A stretch of DNA of 60,000 bases from Bolinopsis microptera. Lineage: Eukaryota > Ctenophora > Tentaculata > Lobata > Bolinopsidae. The notes below the pieces were generated by a model that was not told where the DNA came from, did not search any database, and was given only the letters and a program-made list of their open reading frames with translations. Each line of letters starts with the position of its first letter. Position 1 is the first letter of the stretch. The DNA is taken from contig NC_087073.1 in the NCBI RefSeq assembly GCF_026151205.1, forward strand, positions 14,157,837 through 14,217,836. Reading direction: 5' to 3'. A program made the translations under genes and the position numbers. This document shows positions 42,780 through 53,818 of the stretch, piece by piece.

Positions 42780-43300
42780 AATCAAACCATTATGGCCGCT
42801 CACAAATTCCCATTACTGAATGGAGGTTTGCTCCCAGTTGTTTTCAGTTCTATTCCCATCTCTTCACATGCCGTAATCATCTCTGCATTTACAAACTCAA
42901 CCCCCGTTGTCCGTAAACACCACACCCGTCGACCCAAACACATGAAGCCATGTAACTGGCCACCGCCTTAACACTGTACTCTATGTTTATTCTTTTACAA
43001 TTCTCGACATGAGAATCTCGAAGACACATCTAACATGTGCCAGCATAGTATGGCCAGTTTTTGATAACTTTCCTTAAAGTTCCCATTAGCCATACATGAT
43101 TTTACATCATTTCGCTATTGTAATGATGATTTCGTCGAGCTGGATTCTTCTGGGTAACAGTACACAATGTTCGCATTCTGTATCTTAGCTTTTCTATCTC
43201 AGTTTTCAGCTCCTTGCTGTAAATACTTATCTAGTTACACATAATCTATCAGGTCTAAGTTGACTTGGATGTCCAAAATATCTATGAAGTATTATAGCTG
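42780..43300 (-). pseudogene. Copia integrase remnant
   Basis: The minus strand shows the zinc-finger start (ILHRYFGHPSQL, about 43256-43289). It then has the catalytic-core pieces VVFTDNGG (about 42900-42918), EFVNAEMI and PFSNGICERHNGL (about 42790-42830). The D-N-G-x-E-F and S-N-G-x-x-E-R-x-N motifs are the second Asp and the Glu of the DDE triad. Stops and one-base shifts interrupt the frame. Confidence 0.8.
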
Positions 43301-44429
43301 CTGCATTCTTGGAATTTTGAACTTTCAGCGATAAGGATTATCATTACTTCTTGATTCATCTTTTCCCATAAACATGAATATCTGCCACAATAATGACCTG
43401 ATTTGTCACTTTCAGTTTTTGAGGTTCTCCACCAATCTAATATCTTGTCATTCTCTATGACTAATATACCCCCCATATCTTCATGCAACATCTAGAAAAC
43501 AAAATGTAATTTCTCCAGGAACCACAAATGTCTTCTAACATTAAATCCCTGTTACACAACTTAACGGTAACAAACTCATTTGAATAGATCACCCGCGTGC
43601 GTCCGTCTCCAAAAAAACAAAACTCATGTTTTTCTCGACTTTCTCAGACCTTTTTCTTTAACTCTTCAGGCATTGACTCAAGAATGTGTTCAAACCCAAA
43701 CATCACCACATAACATTACTCTGGTTGCCCCCAGTGTCTATCAAACCTGTGAATGTTTCATGTGACTAACAGCACTGTTCCACATAGTCATTGTCAATCT
43801 GTTTGACTCTTTTACCATCACCTGCACGACTGATACAATACACGACTGACACGAATCCTTCCTTCTTGGGCTTAAAGATGCGCAATCTGCAACGGAAATG
43901 CTTATTCCGAATCACAAATGGAAACATCTTGCTACATCGCCTGTTTTGTGACAGATACATTTAACTCATCTTTATAGTCTGAGTTTTTCATTTACTTTTG
44001 AATTAAGCTGTTTGTCTCTTTCCATGGTTTGCTTAATTTCCGAGATTTCCCCTTTCTTTGAATTACGCTGTTTGTCTCTTTTCCCATGTTTGCCTTGTAA
44101 ATTTCCAGATTCCCCTCTGCCCTTGGAGTAATTGTATAAACCGCCCGACGAGAAATGATTCCTACCTCCTCGCCTCGATTATTGTAACCTTGATAGAATG
44201 TAATATTCTCGTGTATCACCCACTGATATCAGTATCCTTTTCATCAAACTACCCCTATGGTAAATGCACAGCCAAATCCAGGTTCTACCTTAATCTTCAC
44301 TGTGTCCTAACTCCAATCTTGATCTACGACAGAAAACAGCGTCACCGAAACACCTCATCAAACATTCTCAAATGCATTACTTGTCAACGTCTTTGAGTCC
44401 CCATTGCAAGCTTTGATCACTATCGTTTG

Positions 44430-44600
44430 ATCTTGGGTCAGTTTGCCTGAGTTAACCAACCTGTATGCCAACATACTATCATGATAAATTTCTTTCTCGT
44501 CATTAAACAACTCTCCTCGATCCGGTTCAAAACAAATCGTCTCCTGAACTCAGCGATATATTCTGCCATTTGCATATGTTTCCCTGGTCTAACAAACTTT
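44430..44600 (-). pseudogene. Copia Gag-like remnant
   Basis: The minus strand reads K-x-M-x-M-A-E-Y-I-A-E-F-R-R-R-F, then a hydrophobic/charged alpha-helical segment, resembling the UBN2-type Gag of Copia elements. Short and frame-broken, so placed mostly by position next to the PBS. Confidence 0.5.
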
Positions 44601-44902
44601 CTAGATCATCAAGACCTAGAAATATAATACTCTGAGTAATTATCCTCTTTAAAATACGTATCAATGCTCTTTCATCAGGTACGTTTAAAACCGTTCCAGT
44701 TTCTTTCTTGGCTCTGCCACATCTAAGCGGTGTTGCAAAATCTCTTGCCTTGAAATCCTGATTCTCAAGACACACAACCGCTGCCTGCTTACAGCTGCTA
44801 TTGAAAGTTCCCAACCCCAGATAATCCGACTTCCACTTTCCCTTCAGTAATCCATCCCCTCTTCAACAAAGGTGGTTGGTCTCCTCATGGCTTTAATCTT
44901 TT

Positions 44903-44917
44903 CTTTACCTGCTACCA
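44903..44917 (-). other. primer-binding site complementary to initiator tRNA-Met
   Basis: The minus strand after the 5' LTR end (..TATTATCA, one T) reads TGGTAGCAGGTAAAG. TGGTAGCAG is the complement of the 3' end of initiator tRNA-Met, the common primer of Copia elements. This fixes the element's orientation. Confidence 0.8.
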
Positions 44918-44918
44918 A

Positions 44919-45692
44919 TGATAATAAGATAAACACGAAATTATAAAACTGGAATAATTAGATTTAGAATAAACACAATACTATCTACTTGATCACTGAT
45001 ATGAGAGAATACACAATAATGTACTAAGTGAATCTTTCCCTATTCAATTGCTTCCAAACTAACACACTCCACTACGCACTCGCACTGCCATGTACTAACA
45101 AAGGTAAATAGTACTTCAATATATATATAACTCAATCACTTCAATTATATAAGACCCAAAACACAATCAATTCAATGTAACTTCTCTACTACAATACACC
45201 GACACTATTACTTGTCTTCTGTTGAGATCTCTACAATACCCCGACACTATCACTTGTCCGTCTGTTGAATCTGTGGAGTTCTTCTCTGAAGTTCTTCGTT
45301 CTGGAATCTTTCTTCAGTACAATCCAATTTGAATTATGATTCACCGTTATCCACACTGTCACACCGACCGAACAACTGTAACTATCTTTTCACAAGACCG
45401 ATAGTACACACACTGGTCACACCGACCGTACACTGCAACGGAATCTATCTTCTCACCAATAGTACACACACTTGTCACAACCGAAGAACAACGACTCCTA
45501 ACACAAGTCCACAACATACAACTGCAACTGCCGTGGCATAGCACCTGGTCCACCGTAGAGCAACCACCAAACGTCGGTAACGAATATCCTCCATGATCAC
45601 ATCATTATTCCTAGAATGGATTAAGTTAGTTAGTATGGTATTTAAGGAATAATGATGTACTTTATTATATAAATATCAACGTACGAATAACA
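44919..45692 (-). repeat. Copia element 5' LTR
   Basis: 774 bp, TG..CA bounded, homologous to 38162-38944 over its whole length. Most differences are one- or two-base insertions or deletions, not substitutions. Confidence 0.88.
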
Positions 45693-45733
45693 AGGAGTAC
45701 CTGGCACTTTTCATGTTGGTCAGGAGTGCCATG

Positions 45734-45890
45734 GTTATTTAAGAGTACGTCGATACTAACGGTAACTCCAGTAATGTTTACCCGATAGTAAAAAAATTAA
45801 TTTACCGTTAACAAATTCTAAGCTCAAGAGGGGACAAATAAACTATAGTTCCAGGGTAATAACTGAGTTCACATCTTTACAACGATTGGG
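45734..45890. repeat. flanking direct repeat P, right copy
   Basis: Matches 37993-38156 (GGTTATTTAAGAGTAC, ACTAACGGTAACTCCAG, GAGGGGACAAATAAACTA) with scattered indels. It is separated from the LTR by about 40 bp. Confidence 0.75.
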
Positions 45891-45957
45891 CAATGGAGTA
45901 ACTGAACATATTTACAATGTTTGGCCAGGATTAAAGCGACATCAACAATTAAAATTT

Positions 45958-46521
<564 letters not shown>

Positions 46522-46588
46522 TAGAGATGTCGAGATTAGTGGTTTTTATTGATGGAGTATTGGAGGTGGGATTTTAGAGGGGAAGTGA

Positions 46589-48083
46589 ATGGGGATTTTG
46601 ACTGTTTATCGACGCTTAAAAGTGAAAGTAAAGAGCGAAGAACATGTATCTTATGGTCTTAACAAGATTCTTGGGATTTTTGTGGGATGGTGTGGGGGAC
46701 ATCGTTCTCCAGAAGAAGAAGTTAAAAGATTGCCCCGAAGATCGAGAAAAAAGCTGAAATCATGCGGCGTTCATTGGAACCAAGTACCTAGAACTAAACC
46801 TTCCTGTAATTTTGATGGAGCCGGCATCCGCATCAATAAACGTCCATGAAGATCCACGCTGACTGTAAAATGGAATCAGATATTCATCGACCAGATGCGT
46901 AGGAAAAGATAGAGCAAGGCACCATTCCACATAAACAGGATGTTAAATTCCCAGATGATAGAACTCTTACAAAGTTAACTATTACCCGAGAGACATTTTA
47001 ATTGGGATGGTGACAGGGAACTACCAACCTCATTTGGCCTGAACGTAATAAATGCAAACAAGAGCTTCCAACCAGAACCAGAACCTAAACATCCCTTGCA
47101 ATTATATGTATCCGGATCCGCATCAAATATACCGTCCATGAAGATACCACGCTGCTGTAAAAGGATTGCAGATATTCATCAGACCAGATGCGAAAAGGAA
47201 AGATGATCAAGGCAAACCATTCCACATACGAGGGTATGTTAACTTCCCAGATGATAGAAACTTACAAGTTCAACTTTTACCCGGAGGAGGGCACGATTTA
47301 TTGGGAGGTGACAAGGGGTACTTACCAACATCAGTTGGCCTACGACGTTAAATGCAAACAAGAGCTTCACCATAAACCAGAACCTAATCCTTCACAGCAA
47401 TTTGATGTAGCGGTCCGCATCCCCCAATAAACGTCCATGAAGAACCACGCTGACAGTAAAAAGGAAACAGATATTCATCGACCGATCGAAAGGAAAGATG
47501 ATCAAGGGCACCATTCCAATACAGGGTATGTAACTTCCCAGATGATAGAACTTAACAAGTTTCAATTTTTAACCCCGGAGGAGGGAGTCGATATATTGGG
47601 ATGGTGACAGGGGTACTACCAACATCATTTGGCCTGACATAAATGCAACAAGAGCTTCAACAGAACCAGAAGTCCTAAACCATCCTGCTTATGATGGTAG
47701 CCGGATCCGCATCAATAAAACGTCCAGAAGATTCCACGCTGACTGTAAAATGGAATGCAGATATTCATCGACCAGATGCGAAAGGAAAGGATAGATAAGC
47801 ACCAATCACATACAGGGTATGGTTAACTTCCAGATGATAGAACTTACAAGTTCAAAAAACTTTTAACCAAACCGGAGAGGGAACGATTTATTGGGAAGGT
47901 GACAGGGGTACACCCAACATCATATGGCCTGACGTTAAATGCGAACTTAGAAATCTAAGTGGATCAGTATTGTTACATGGGTGGTGGCAGAAGGACAGTA
48001 AGACGCCACCTGATTGGGCGAGATGTGCCCGACACTCCCACGTCAACAGTGAGATGACCAGGTCAGCAAAATTAATGTCATAA
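46589..48083 (+). pseudogene. gene-like block encoding four ~97-residue tandem repeats and a unique C-terminus
   Basis: The DNA repeat period is ~291-297 bp, with the landmark GCCGGATCCGCATCAATAAA or a variant at about 46818, 47108, 47407 and 47697. Reading the best local frame per segment, each unit gives VAGSASINVHED, LTVKWNADIHRPDAKGK, APFHI-G-YVNFPDDRTYKFN, FYPEEGTIYWEVTGTTNI, WPDVKCKQEL and a PEPEPKPSCNYD linker. The pattern alternates hydrophobic and polar residues like a beta-sandwich, with one Cys pair per unit. The last unit runs into CELRNLSGSVLLHGWWQKD, then SKTPPDWARCARHSHVN, and stops at 48081-48083 in an open frame. Each unit carries one-base or small indels that break the frame. 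Family not recognised; probably extracellular. A decayed gene or sequence error are both possible. Confidence 0.55.
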
Positions 48084-48776
48084 AATCAAAAACACATTAA
48101 CACAAGGTATACTCATTGAAGTCTGTTTGTCCTCTCTGGGTGCATTTTTGAGTAATAACAAATCGAGAAAGTTATATTAGGAATGATCTTTTTCCGAAAC
48201 TATCGAGAAAAGACAATTTTAAAAAAAATTATTTATCACCAATTCAATACATAATCAATAAATATATATCCGAATAAATTTGATTTAAAATTAAATGATA
48301 CAAGTATGCTAGCAGCTAGCGCGCTTGTATTTGATAAATATTCACGCTGTTAAAATGGGTTTTTATCAGTGTAAGTTTTCCCGAAACTATCAGTGTAAGT
48401 TTGCCGTCCAACTGATTCCATCAGCGCGGTCAAAAGCTTTGCTGTATCGACTCTCATGTCGTTTGATTTTTCAACCAAAAGTTTGGAGAAATGCAATTTT
48501 GTGAAAAATTATATTTTTACCACGACTTACTGTGTCAGATCTAAAGAAAAAGTTAGCAAAATCGGAAAAATAGACTTGAATTTGTTTATATAATTTATAA
48601 AGCGTATGTTATTGCCCACGTTTAATAATAATAATAATAAATTGTGATAATTTGTGATTAAGTTTTCAGTATTAGTAATAGGTGTTTGCTGAATTACTGT
48701 ATTATACACTCTGTGGCCAGCTCTTATGTGTCCCATCTCTTGCCCTGCAAGCCCTGTTTCTTGTTTATAAACAACA
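48084..48776. other. intergenic
   Basis: AT-rich. Includes a duplicated TCAGTGTAAGTTT near 48366-48402 and an (ATA)n run near 48623. No gene. Confidence 0.5.
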
Positions 48777-48840
48777 ATGTTTATTACATAATTATAATAT
48801 GTTGTATAAATACAACATATTATAATTATGTAATAAACAT
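48777..48840. repeat. perfect 30-bp inverted repeat with 4-nt loop
   Basis: 48777-48806 (ATGTTTATTACATAATTATA..GTTGTA) is the exact reverse complement of 48811-48840, with loop TAAA. It is flanked by a direct repeat, TGCAAGCCCTGTTTCTTGT at about 48746 and TGCAAGTCCTGTCTCTTGT at about 48931. Confidence 0.95.
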
Positions 48841-49299
48841 TTATTGTAGTGTAGGATTGTTTGAATTTCTATTTGCTAAGTCATTTAATATGCATTTTGT
48901 GTTTGTTTCTCCCGTTTTTCTTCCCTTGTGTTGCAAGTCCTGTCTCTTGTAAAAACAACCACTTTTGTAGATACACACAGTCTCTACGCCTTTATCCTCT
49001 GGTCCCTAGGGTCAGCTGACTCCGGGCCAGAGGAAAATTACCGATTGCCAAGGTTTGATGCCTAGGCAGTCGAGACCTCTTATTGAGACCTGATATAATA
49101 ATAATACTGTGTCATGCAATCACTTTACAACCGATATATATATATAGGTGCCTGAGGTTTCGTTATGTTTAGTTTTACATCTTTTTATTCTCTAAAATGT
49201 GCTAAAATTAAATTTCTTGTTTCATTGAGTTATGTTCATATTACCACAAAACCGATCAAAATGTCGTAGCCAATCTTTGCACGTGCAAGTTAAACATCG

Positions 49300-49715
49300 T
49301 TACTATGGTTACTATGCAACTTGTATTTGTTTACCTAATTTGCACGTGGGCGGTCGTACATACATGCATACAAAGATAATTCTTTGAATTATAATAATGA
49401 CTAGAAAGATGAAGCTAGTAGTATTCTTTGAAAGAAAGTTTTAATCGTATCAAAAAATATCCATCCCAACCAAAGATACAGCCGTGTGCATTACAACACC
49501 GTAGCTATGTAACCTTTTGGTTTTTGCCTAACTTCCTATTTTTCATCTAATTTTCACGTGGGCGGTCGTTCATACATACAAAAACAATTCTTTGAATTAT
49601 GATATAGACTAGAAAGCCCGTGGTCACAGGGAGGCAGCTAATAGGTTCTTTGGTAATCAGTTTTTATAGCATCAACAAATATCCATCATAACCGAAGATA
49701 CATCCGATTAAAAAT
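49300..49715. repeat. diverged tandem duplication, ~215-240 bp unit
   Basis: Two copies share CACGTGGGCGGTCGT, CATACATACA, AATTCTTTGAATTAT, GACTAGAAAG, ATCAA-AAATATCCATC and ACCGAAGATACA, starting near 49310 and 49505. Non-coding. Confidence 0.7.
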
Positions 49716-49732
49716 TAGCTCTCACTGAACAC

Positions 49733-49763
<31 letters not shown>

Positions 49764-52380
49764 CCCGAGGGCCACCCTTAAGGGCTTTGAAACCGGTTTA
49801 TTGACAATATAATATATAATAAATAAACTGAAATCGTAACATTCATGTCAATACTAACTGAAATAATATAAGCTGTAGTTAAAATAATAATACTTACTGT
49901 CACTTAATTAAGATATATGATGTAATAAAATGAATCTCTTTATTTCCACACTAATTCTCACACCAAGCTTTAATTCACACACCAAAACTTTTAAATTTTA
50001 TCAGATTACAAATGTCCTAATATATACGTCTCTTGTCTTTTAGTTAAAAAGTCAGGGGTGCAGCCGTTTAACTTCAATTAAGATTAAAACAATTCATCAC
50101 GCTGGATCACGATGTTATTCTATCAAAATCAGCTAGGCGATATTTGAATTGATTGCTGGGCTCTGTGTGGTACTGTGTAGTGGTAAGTGGGTGTGTGTGC
50201 GCGTGGTTGTTATTATGATGCGTTGAGATCAGCTACGTTGATGATATGTGATTGTGCGTGTTGTGCTGATAAGGCTTTAATTGAGCAATGGCCAGGAGTA
50301 CTATCAGTAAACTAGTAGCAGGTCTGGCAGTGAAAATTTTCCGATTTCAAAAGTGGTCGGTAATTATTAGTTTTGAAGTGCTTTTGTAACTAAGAAGTTT
50401 ATTGAGTGAGTGCCTCATGATAGTTTACTAATACTAAGTTATGTTGTGGGGTGTGTGATTTTGTGACCGTTGAGATTTCCTTAAACCTGGAATATTATTC
50501 AGTAAAAAGGTTTTCCAGCTTTCCTCGTTGTTGCCTCTTGATTGGTGTTCCAATAGCACACGTTTTGCATTAGACTTGTAAATGTTTATTGAAAATAAGC
50601 TGGGAAGACAAGTTATATTTAAGTTTGTTTCAGTGATGGCAAGCAGTGGACCTTTAAAAAATACTGATTGTCTAAAAGTGTTACTACCGTATGTAAGAAG
50701 CCAGTCAGAGCTAGTCTCATGGCTGGAGTTAACTGTCGGGATATTACTTGGAAAAAGGCCTTTGATTGATTTTGGCACTGTTTCAGGGAAGTATTTCATC
50801 CTGTGCATTAATATAAGTGCGTTCTTCACGATTATTCCATGAATAGTGAGAATTCCATACTCTTTAAAGCTATCCCTCGTGTGTGCAGGCAATTGGCCGT
50901 CCTTGTAGAAATAGTTGACGTAACCTGGCATAACCATTCTCACACCTTGTTTCTGTTTTGTGAATAGTGACTCAATGTGTGATTTGGCTGCGAAACCCCA
51001 AACGAGGGAGCAGAAATTGAGGTGGGATTGAACAAAGCTGTGATAAATTTGAAGCCTTACTTTTAACGGTAAGTGCCGTTTAATTTTGTACATGATACCC
51101 ATGTATCTATTCATCCTGGCCCTAACGGCATGTATGTGTTTGCTCCACGTTAATTTATCATCGATTATTACTCCGAGGAAACGTGCCTCAGTCACTTGAT
51201 CTATCACTACTCCAGCTATGGAAACATTAATGTTAGAAAGGGTTGTCGTTCTATGATTGCTAAATACCATAAAGTGAGTTTTTTTGAGATTGAGAGCAAG
51301 TCCGTTGCTATCAACCCATTTGATCAGGAGCGAGGTTATTTGATTTAGTTTGAACTGAACCTCTTGCTCGGTGTAACCAGTAACTATGATATTCGCATCG
51401 TCTGCGTACAGTATAAACTTAGCTAAATTTGTGATGTTTGGAAGGTCGTTGATATAGATCACAAAGAGTAATGGTCCCAAAATCGACCCCTGGGGTACTC
51501 CAAACTGGATTTCTTTGGGCCTCGAGTCTTCTCCACCGACAGTCACGAATTGGTGGCGGCCGCTCAGATAGGACTCGAACCATTTAAGTGCTGAACCTTT
51601 AATGCCGTAATGTTCCAGTTTTTTTAGTAGTATAGGATGTTCAATAACGTCAAAAGCTTTAGAGTAGTCAAGAAGAAGCAGCACAGCAATTTGCTTACTG
51701 TTGAGAGAGTGTAGAATACTATTTTGAGCATTAAGTAAAGCGTGTTCACATGACATGCCAGGCCTAAAACCGTACTGGCTTTCAAAAAGTGATCCATTGA
51801 AGTCTAAAAATTCAAGAACTCGACTATGCATAAGTTTTTCGTATATTTTCGAGAAAGAGCTTAGCAAAGAGATTGGTCTGTAATTAGTAACTTCTGTTTT
51901 AGAGCCACCTTTGTGTATCGGAACAACTCGTGCCGATTTTAGAGCATTTGGAAATATTCCCTCAGTAAAGGAAGAATTTATGATTACGGCCAACGTTTTT
52001 GTGAATTTCGTATCTAAGCTTGCAAGCTTCATTGGTTCAATTTTTGTGTCAAGTGTCGCTTTGTTCTTGAATTTTTTTACTACTTTACTGATTTCAGAGG
52101 GCGTAACAGGTCTTAACTCAATACTGCTAGTACCTATATCCGTCCTACGTCCGTCCTGTAAGAATTCTTCAAAACCTCCTGGATCGAAAGTTTGCCTAGC
52201 ACTTATCTGGGACACCACGATATGAAAATCATTTAAGCTGATTGGGTGCCGTATTAACTGTGTGGGAACTAGGTCAAATTGGGTGAAGTTGTCGGTCACC
52301 CGATACACCCATACTTTGATTGTCTTATTTGTGACTCTATATACTTGGGTCAATTTCTATTGATCCCGTTTAATGCAACA
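49733..52380 (-). mobile_element. 5'-truncated LINE with poly(A) tail
   Basis: The minus-strand RT frame (52353-50434) is followed by about 675 nt of 3' UTR and a 26-nt poly(A) tail (T run 49733-49758). TAAAAATTAGC occurs at 49709-49719 and 52381-52391, a possible 11-bp target duplication, although 13 nt separate it from the tail. The poly(A) tail and different RT mark this as another LINE family from the one at 23-27 kb. Confidence 0.8.
50434..52353 (-). CDS. LINE ORF2 fragment: reverse transcriptase (endonuclease missing)
   Basis: 639 residues open. The N-terminal 100 residues are the linker (ISLNDFHIVVSQISARQTF, VTPSEISKVVKKFKNKATLD). The RT palm and fingers are intact: TNYRPISLLSSFSKIYEKLM, FESQYGFRPGMSCEHAL, LLLLDYSKAFDVIEHPILL, FGVPQGSILGPLLFVIYIND, FILYADDANI (catalytic YADD) and LTWSKHIHAVRARM. 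A C-terminal segment (SHLNFCSLVWGFAAKSHIES) and a Leu/Asn-rich tail follow. The resemblance is to Jockey/Daphne/CR1-like RTs, not RTE. The upstream endonuclease is absent through 5' truncation. The frame is undamaged, so the insertion is young. Confidence 0.92.
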   Translation of the reverse strand: MTQVYRVTNKTIKVWVYRVTDNFTQFDLVPTQLIRHPISLNDFHIVVSQISARQTFDPGGFEEFLQDGRRTDIGTSSIELRPVTPSEISKVVKKFKNKATLDTKIEPMKLASLDTKFTKTLAVIINSSFTEGIFPNALKSARVVPIHKGGSKTEVTNYRPISLLSSFSKIYEKLMHSRVLEFLDFNGSLFESQYGFRPGMSCEHALLNAQNSILHSLNSKQIAVLLLLDYSKAFDVIEHPILLKKLEHYGIKGSALKWFESYLSGRHQFVTVGGEDSRPKEIQFGVPQGSILGPLLFVIYINDLPNITNLAKFILYADDANIIVTGYTEQEVQFKLNQITSLLIKWVDSNGLALNLKKTHFMVFSNHRTTTLSNINVSIAGVVIDQVTEARFLGVIIDDKLTWSKHIHAVRARMNRYMGIMYKIKRHLPLKVRLQIYHSFVQSHLNFCSLVWGFAAKSHIESLFTKQKQGVRMVMPGYVNYFYKDGQLPAHTRDSFKEYGILTIHGIIVKNALILMHRMKYFPETVPKSIKGLFPSNIPTVNSSHETSSDWLLTYGSNTFRQSVFFKGPLLAITETNLNITCLPSLFSINIYKSNAKRVLLEHQSRGNNEESWKTFLLNNIPGLRKSQRSQNHTPHNIT

Positions 52381-52659
52381 TAAAAATTAGCATCAGATAA
52401 TAGAACGCTGCTCCTTCGTTTTCCGAAGACTGCTTTTACTATCTTATTATATATAAAGCGAAACGATATATATCCGTACCATTTTACTGACACCATGGCA
52501 TCAACTTTAACACGATTTTCCGCAAAAACCGTAAGAGATATAAAATTAAAACTGAAACTTTTTTGACTGGGTCAAATGTCTTAAATGCCTTCAAATCAGC
52601 ATGAAAAAATAAAAAATTTGCCAAGAAATAAAAATTTTAGTGCCCAAAATTTGGACCCC

Positions 52660-52690
52660 AAGTGGTGTCTCTTAAGTCTCGACACCACTT
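52660..52690. repeat. short hairpin, 10-bp stem
   Basis: AAGTGGTGTC (52660-52669) and GACACCACTT (52681-52690) around an 11-nt loop. It lies about 240 bases upstream of the GPCR. Confidence 0.7.
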
Positions 52691-52909
52691 AAGGGTTAGA
52701 CGGGTTGCTGCTAGTTGTTTTAGATTATCATGCCTTCACTTCAGTCAAACAATACTTCTGGCTTAAGACTTAAGAGTTGTAAGATTGGATTATAAATAGA
52801 TAAACGACTTCAAGAATTCGTATTGTGTATCGTTGAATAAAGCTTAGTTTCATTGTTTTTCATTGTTCACTAAATTCAGTGTTCTATCTTAAAGCTGAGC
52901 AGTGACGAA

Positions 52910-52921
52910 TTTGTTTTTCAG
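52910..52921 (+). promoter_or_regulatory. splice-acceptor motif upstream of the GPCR start
   Basis: AATTTGTTTTTCAG is followed by TAGAAAAT and ATG. The T-rich tract plus CAG leaves an 8-nt leader. Confidence 0.55.
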
Positions 52922-52929
52922 TAGAAAAT

Positions 52930-53818
52930 ATGACTCTACCAAACATTTTATCACAAGTCTGGTGCCACACATCTTCACTCCTGGGACTTCTCGGAAACAG
53001 CTTCGTGATCTACTCAACATTTTACCACAAAGCTATCAAGTTGGACAAGCTCTTAGTATGGATCATTCAGAACTTGGCAGTGTCAGATCTTATCGCTAAC
53101 AATATCCTTATCTTGATTCCTGTCATCACTCATCATATCTCTCTATGCGAACAATCGATGGGTTTTTGGAGACACTTTCTGCAAGGCGATGTTCATCTAC
53201 AAGTACACAGGATGTGTGGCTAACGTATTCTTGATAAATACCTTGGCGTTCAATAAAATAATGAGATGCCTGTTAGATTGCTCCAAAAAACAGCGGTGGT
53301 TCATAACAGTTATCACTATCATTGTGGCGATGATACTTCCTTTCTACTTCTTCTACGGAGCCATAGTTGAGCGTATCTTTATTGTTGATTTCTCGATTGC
53401 TCAATGCATGTGTGGGTCGAACCGTACAGCATTTCCTAAAAGCTGGCATTTATATTTTGATTATCTTACGACTATACTTCTGAATGGATTGCCTTGTCTG
53501 ACTTTGATTCTTATGAACACTTTTCTAGTGATCTACGCAGTCAATAAAACGAGAAATCCAGTAAACAAGAAGAATGTCCTGATAGTCCTTCTAGTAACCG
53601 CATCCTTCTTGATTTCGGTGTTTCCGTACTTCATCTATTACCTTATTCATGGTACTGTTTTGTGGGCTGACACTGACTATATCCTGCGTCTCGTGACTTT
53701 TACGATGTTCCTTTCATTTTGGTCCAATCCAATTATCTACTTCTTCACCAACAATCACTTCCAAAAATTCTCCATCAACATAGTTCCCACAACAAGAAGT
53801 TATATTTACAGGGATTAG
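52930..53818 (+). pseudogene. rhodopsin-type (class A) G-protein-coupled receptor with one frameshift
   Basis: About 295 residues if read across the break. TM1 carries LLGLLGNSFVIYS (GN motif) and TM2 has NLAVSDLIANNI (LAxxD). The first frame then continues as MGFWRHFLQGD to a stop at 53221, while the next frame picks up WVFGDTFCKAMFIYKYTG (conserved W and the TM3 Cys), so one base is gained or lost near 53150-53160. TM3 ends LAFNKIMRCL in place of D-R-Y. TM4-TM7 follow in one frame, with TM6 SFLISVFPYFIYYL and TM7 FWSNPIIYFF (NPxxY). A short basic tail ends at 53818. The coding region is otherwise intronless and clean, so a sequence error is as likely as a pseudogene. Ligand unknown. Confidence 0.82.

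Larger units (their letters stand above)
38162..45692 (-). mobile_element. Ty1/Copia-type LTR retrotransposon, degenerate
   Basis: 7.5-kb element on the minus strand. Order along the element: 5' LTR (45692-44919), primer-binding site, Gag-like segment (about 44600-44430), integrase (about 43300-42780), reverse transcriptase (about 41400-41000), PPT and 3' LTR. Integrase before RT is diagnostic of Copia. Near target duplication AGGCG/AGGAG. Every coding domain is broken by small indels and stops, so no intact frame remains. A G-rich stretch at 40030-40057 lies inside. Confidence 0.88.
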
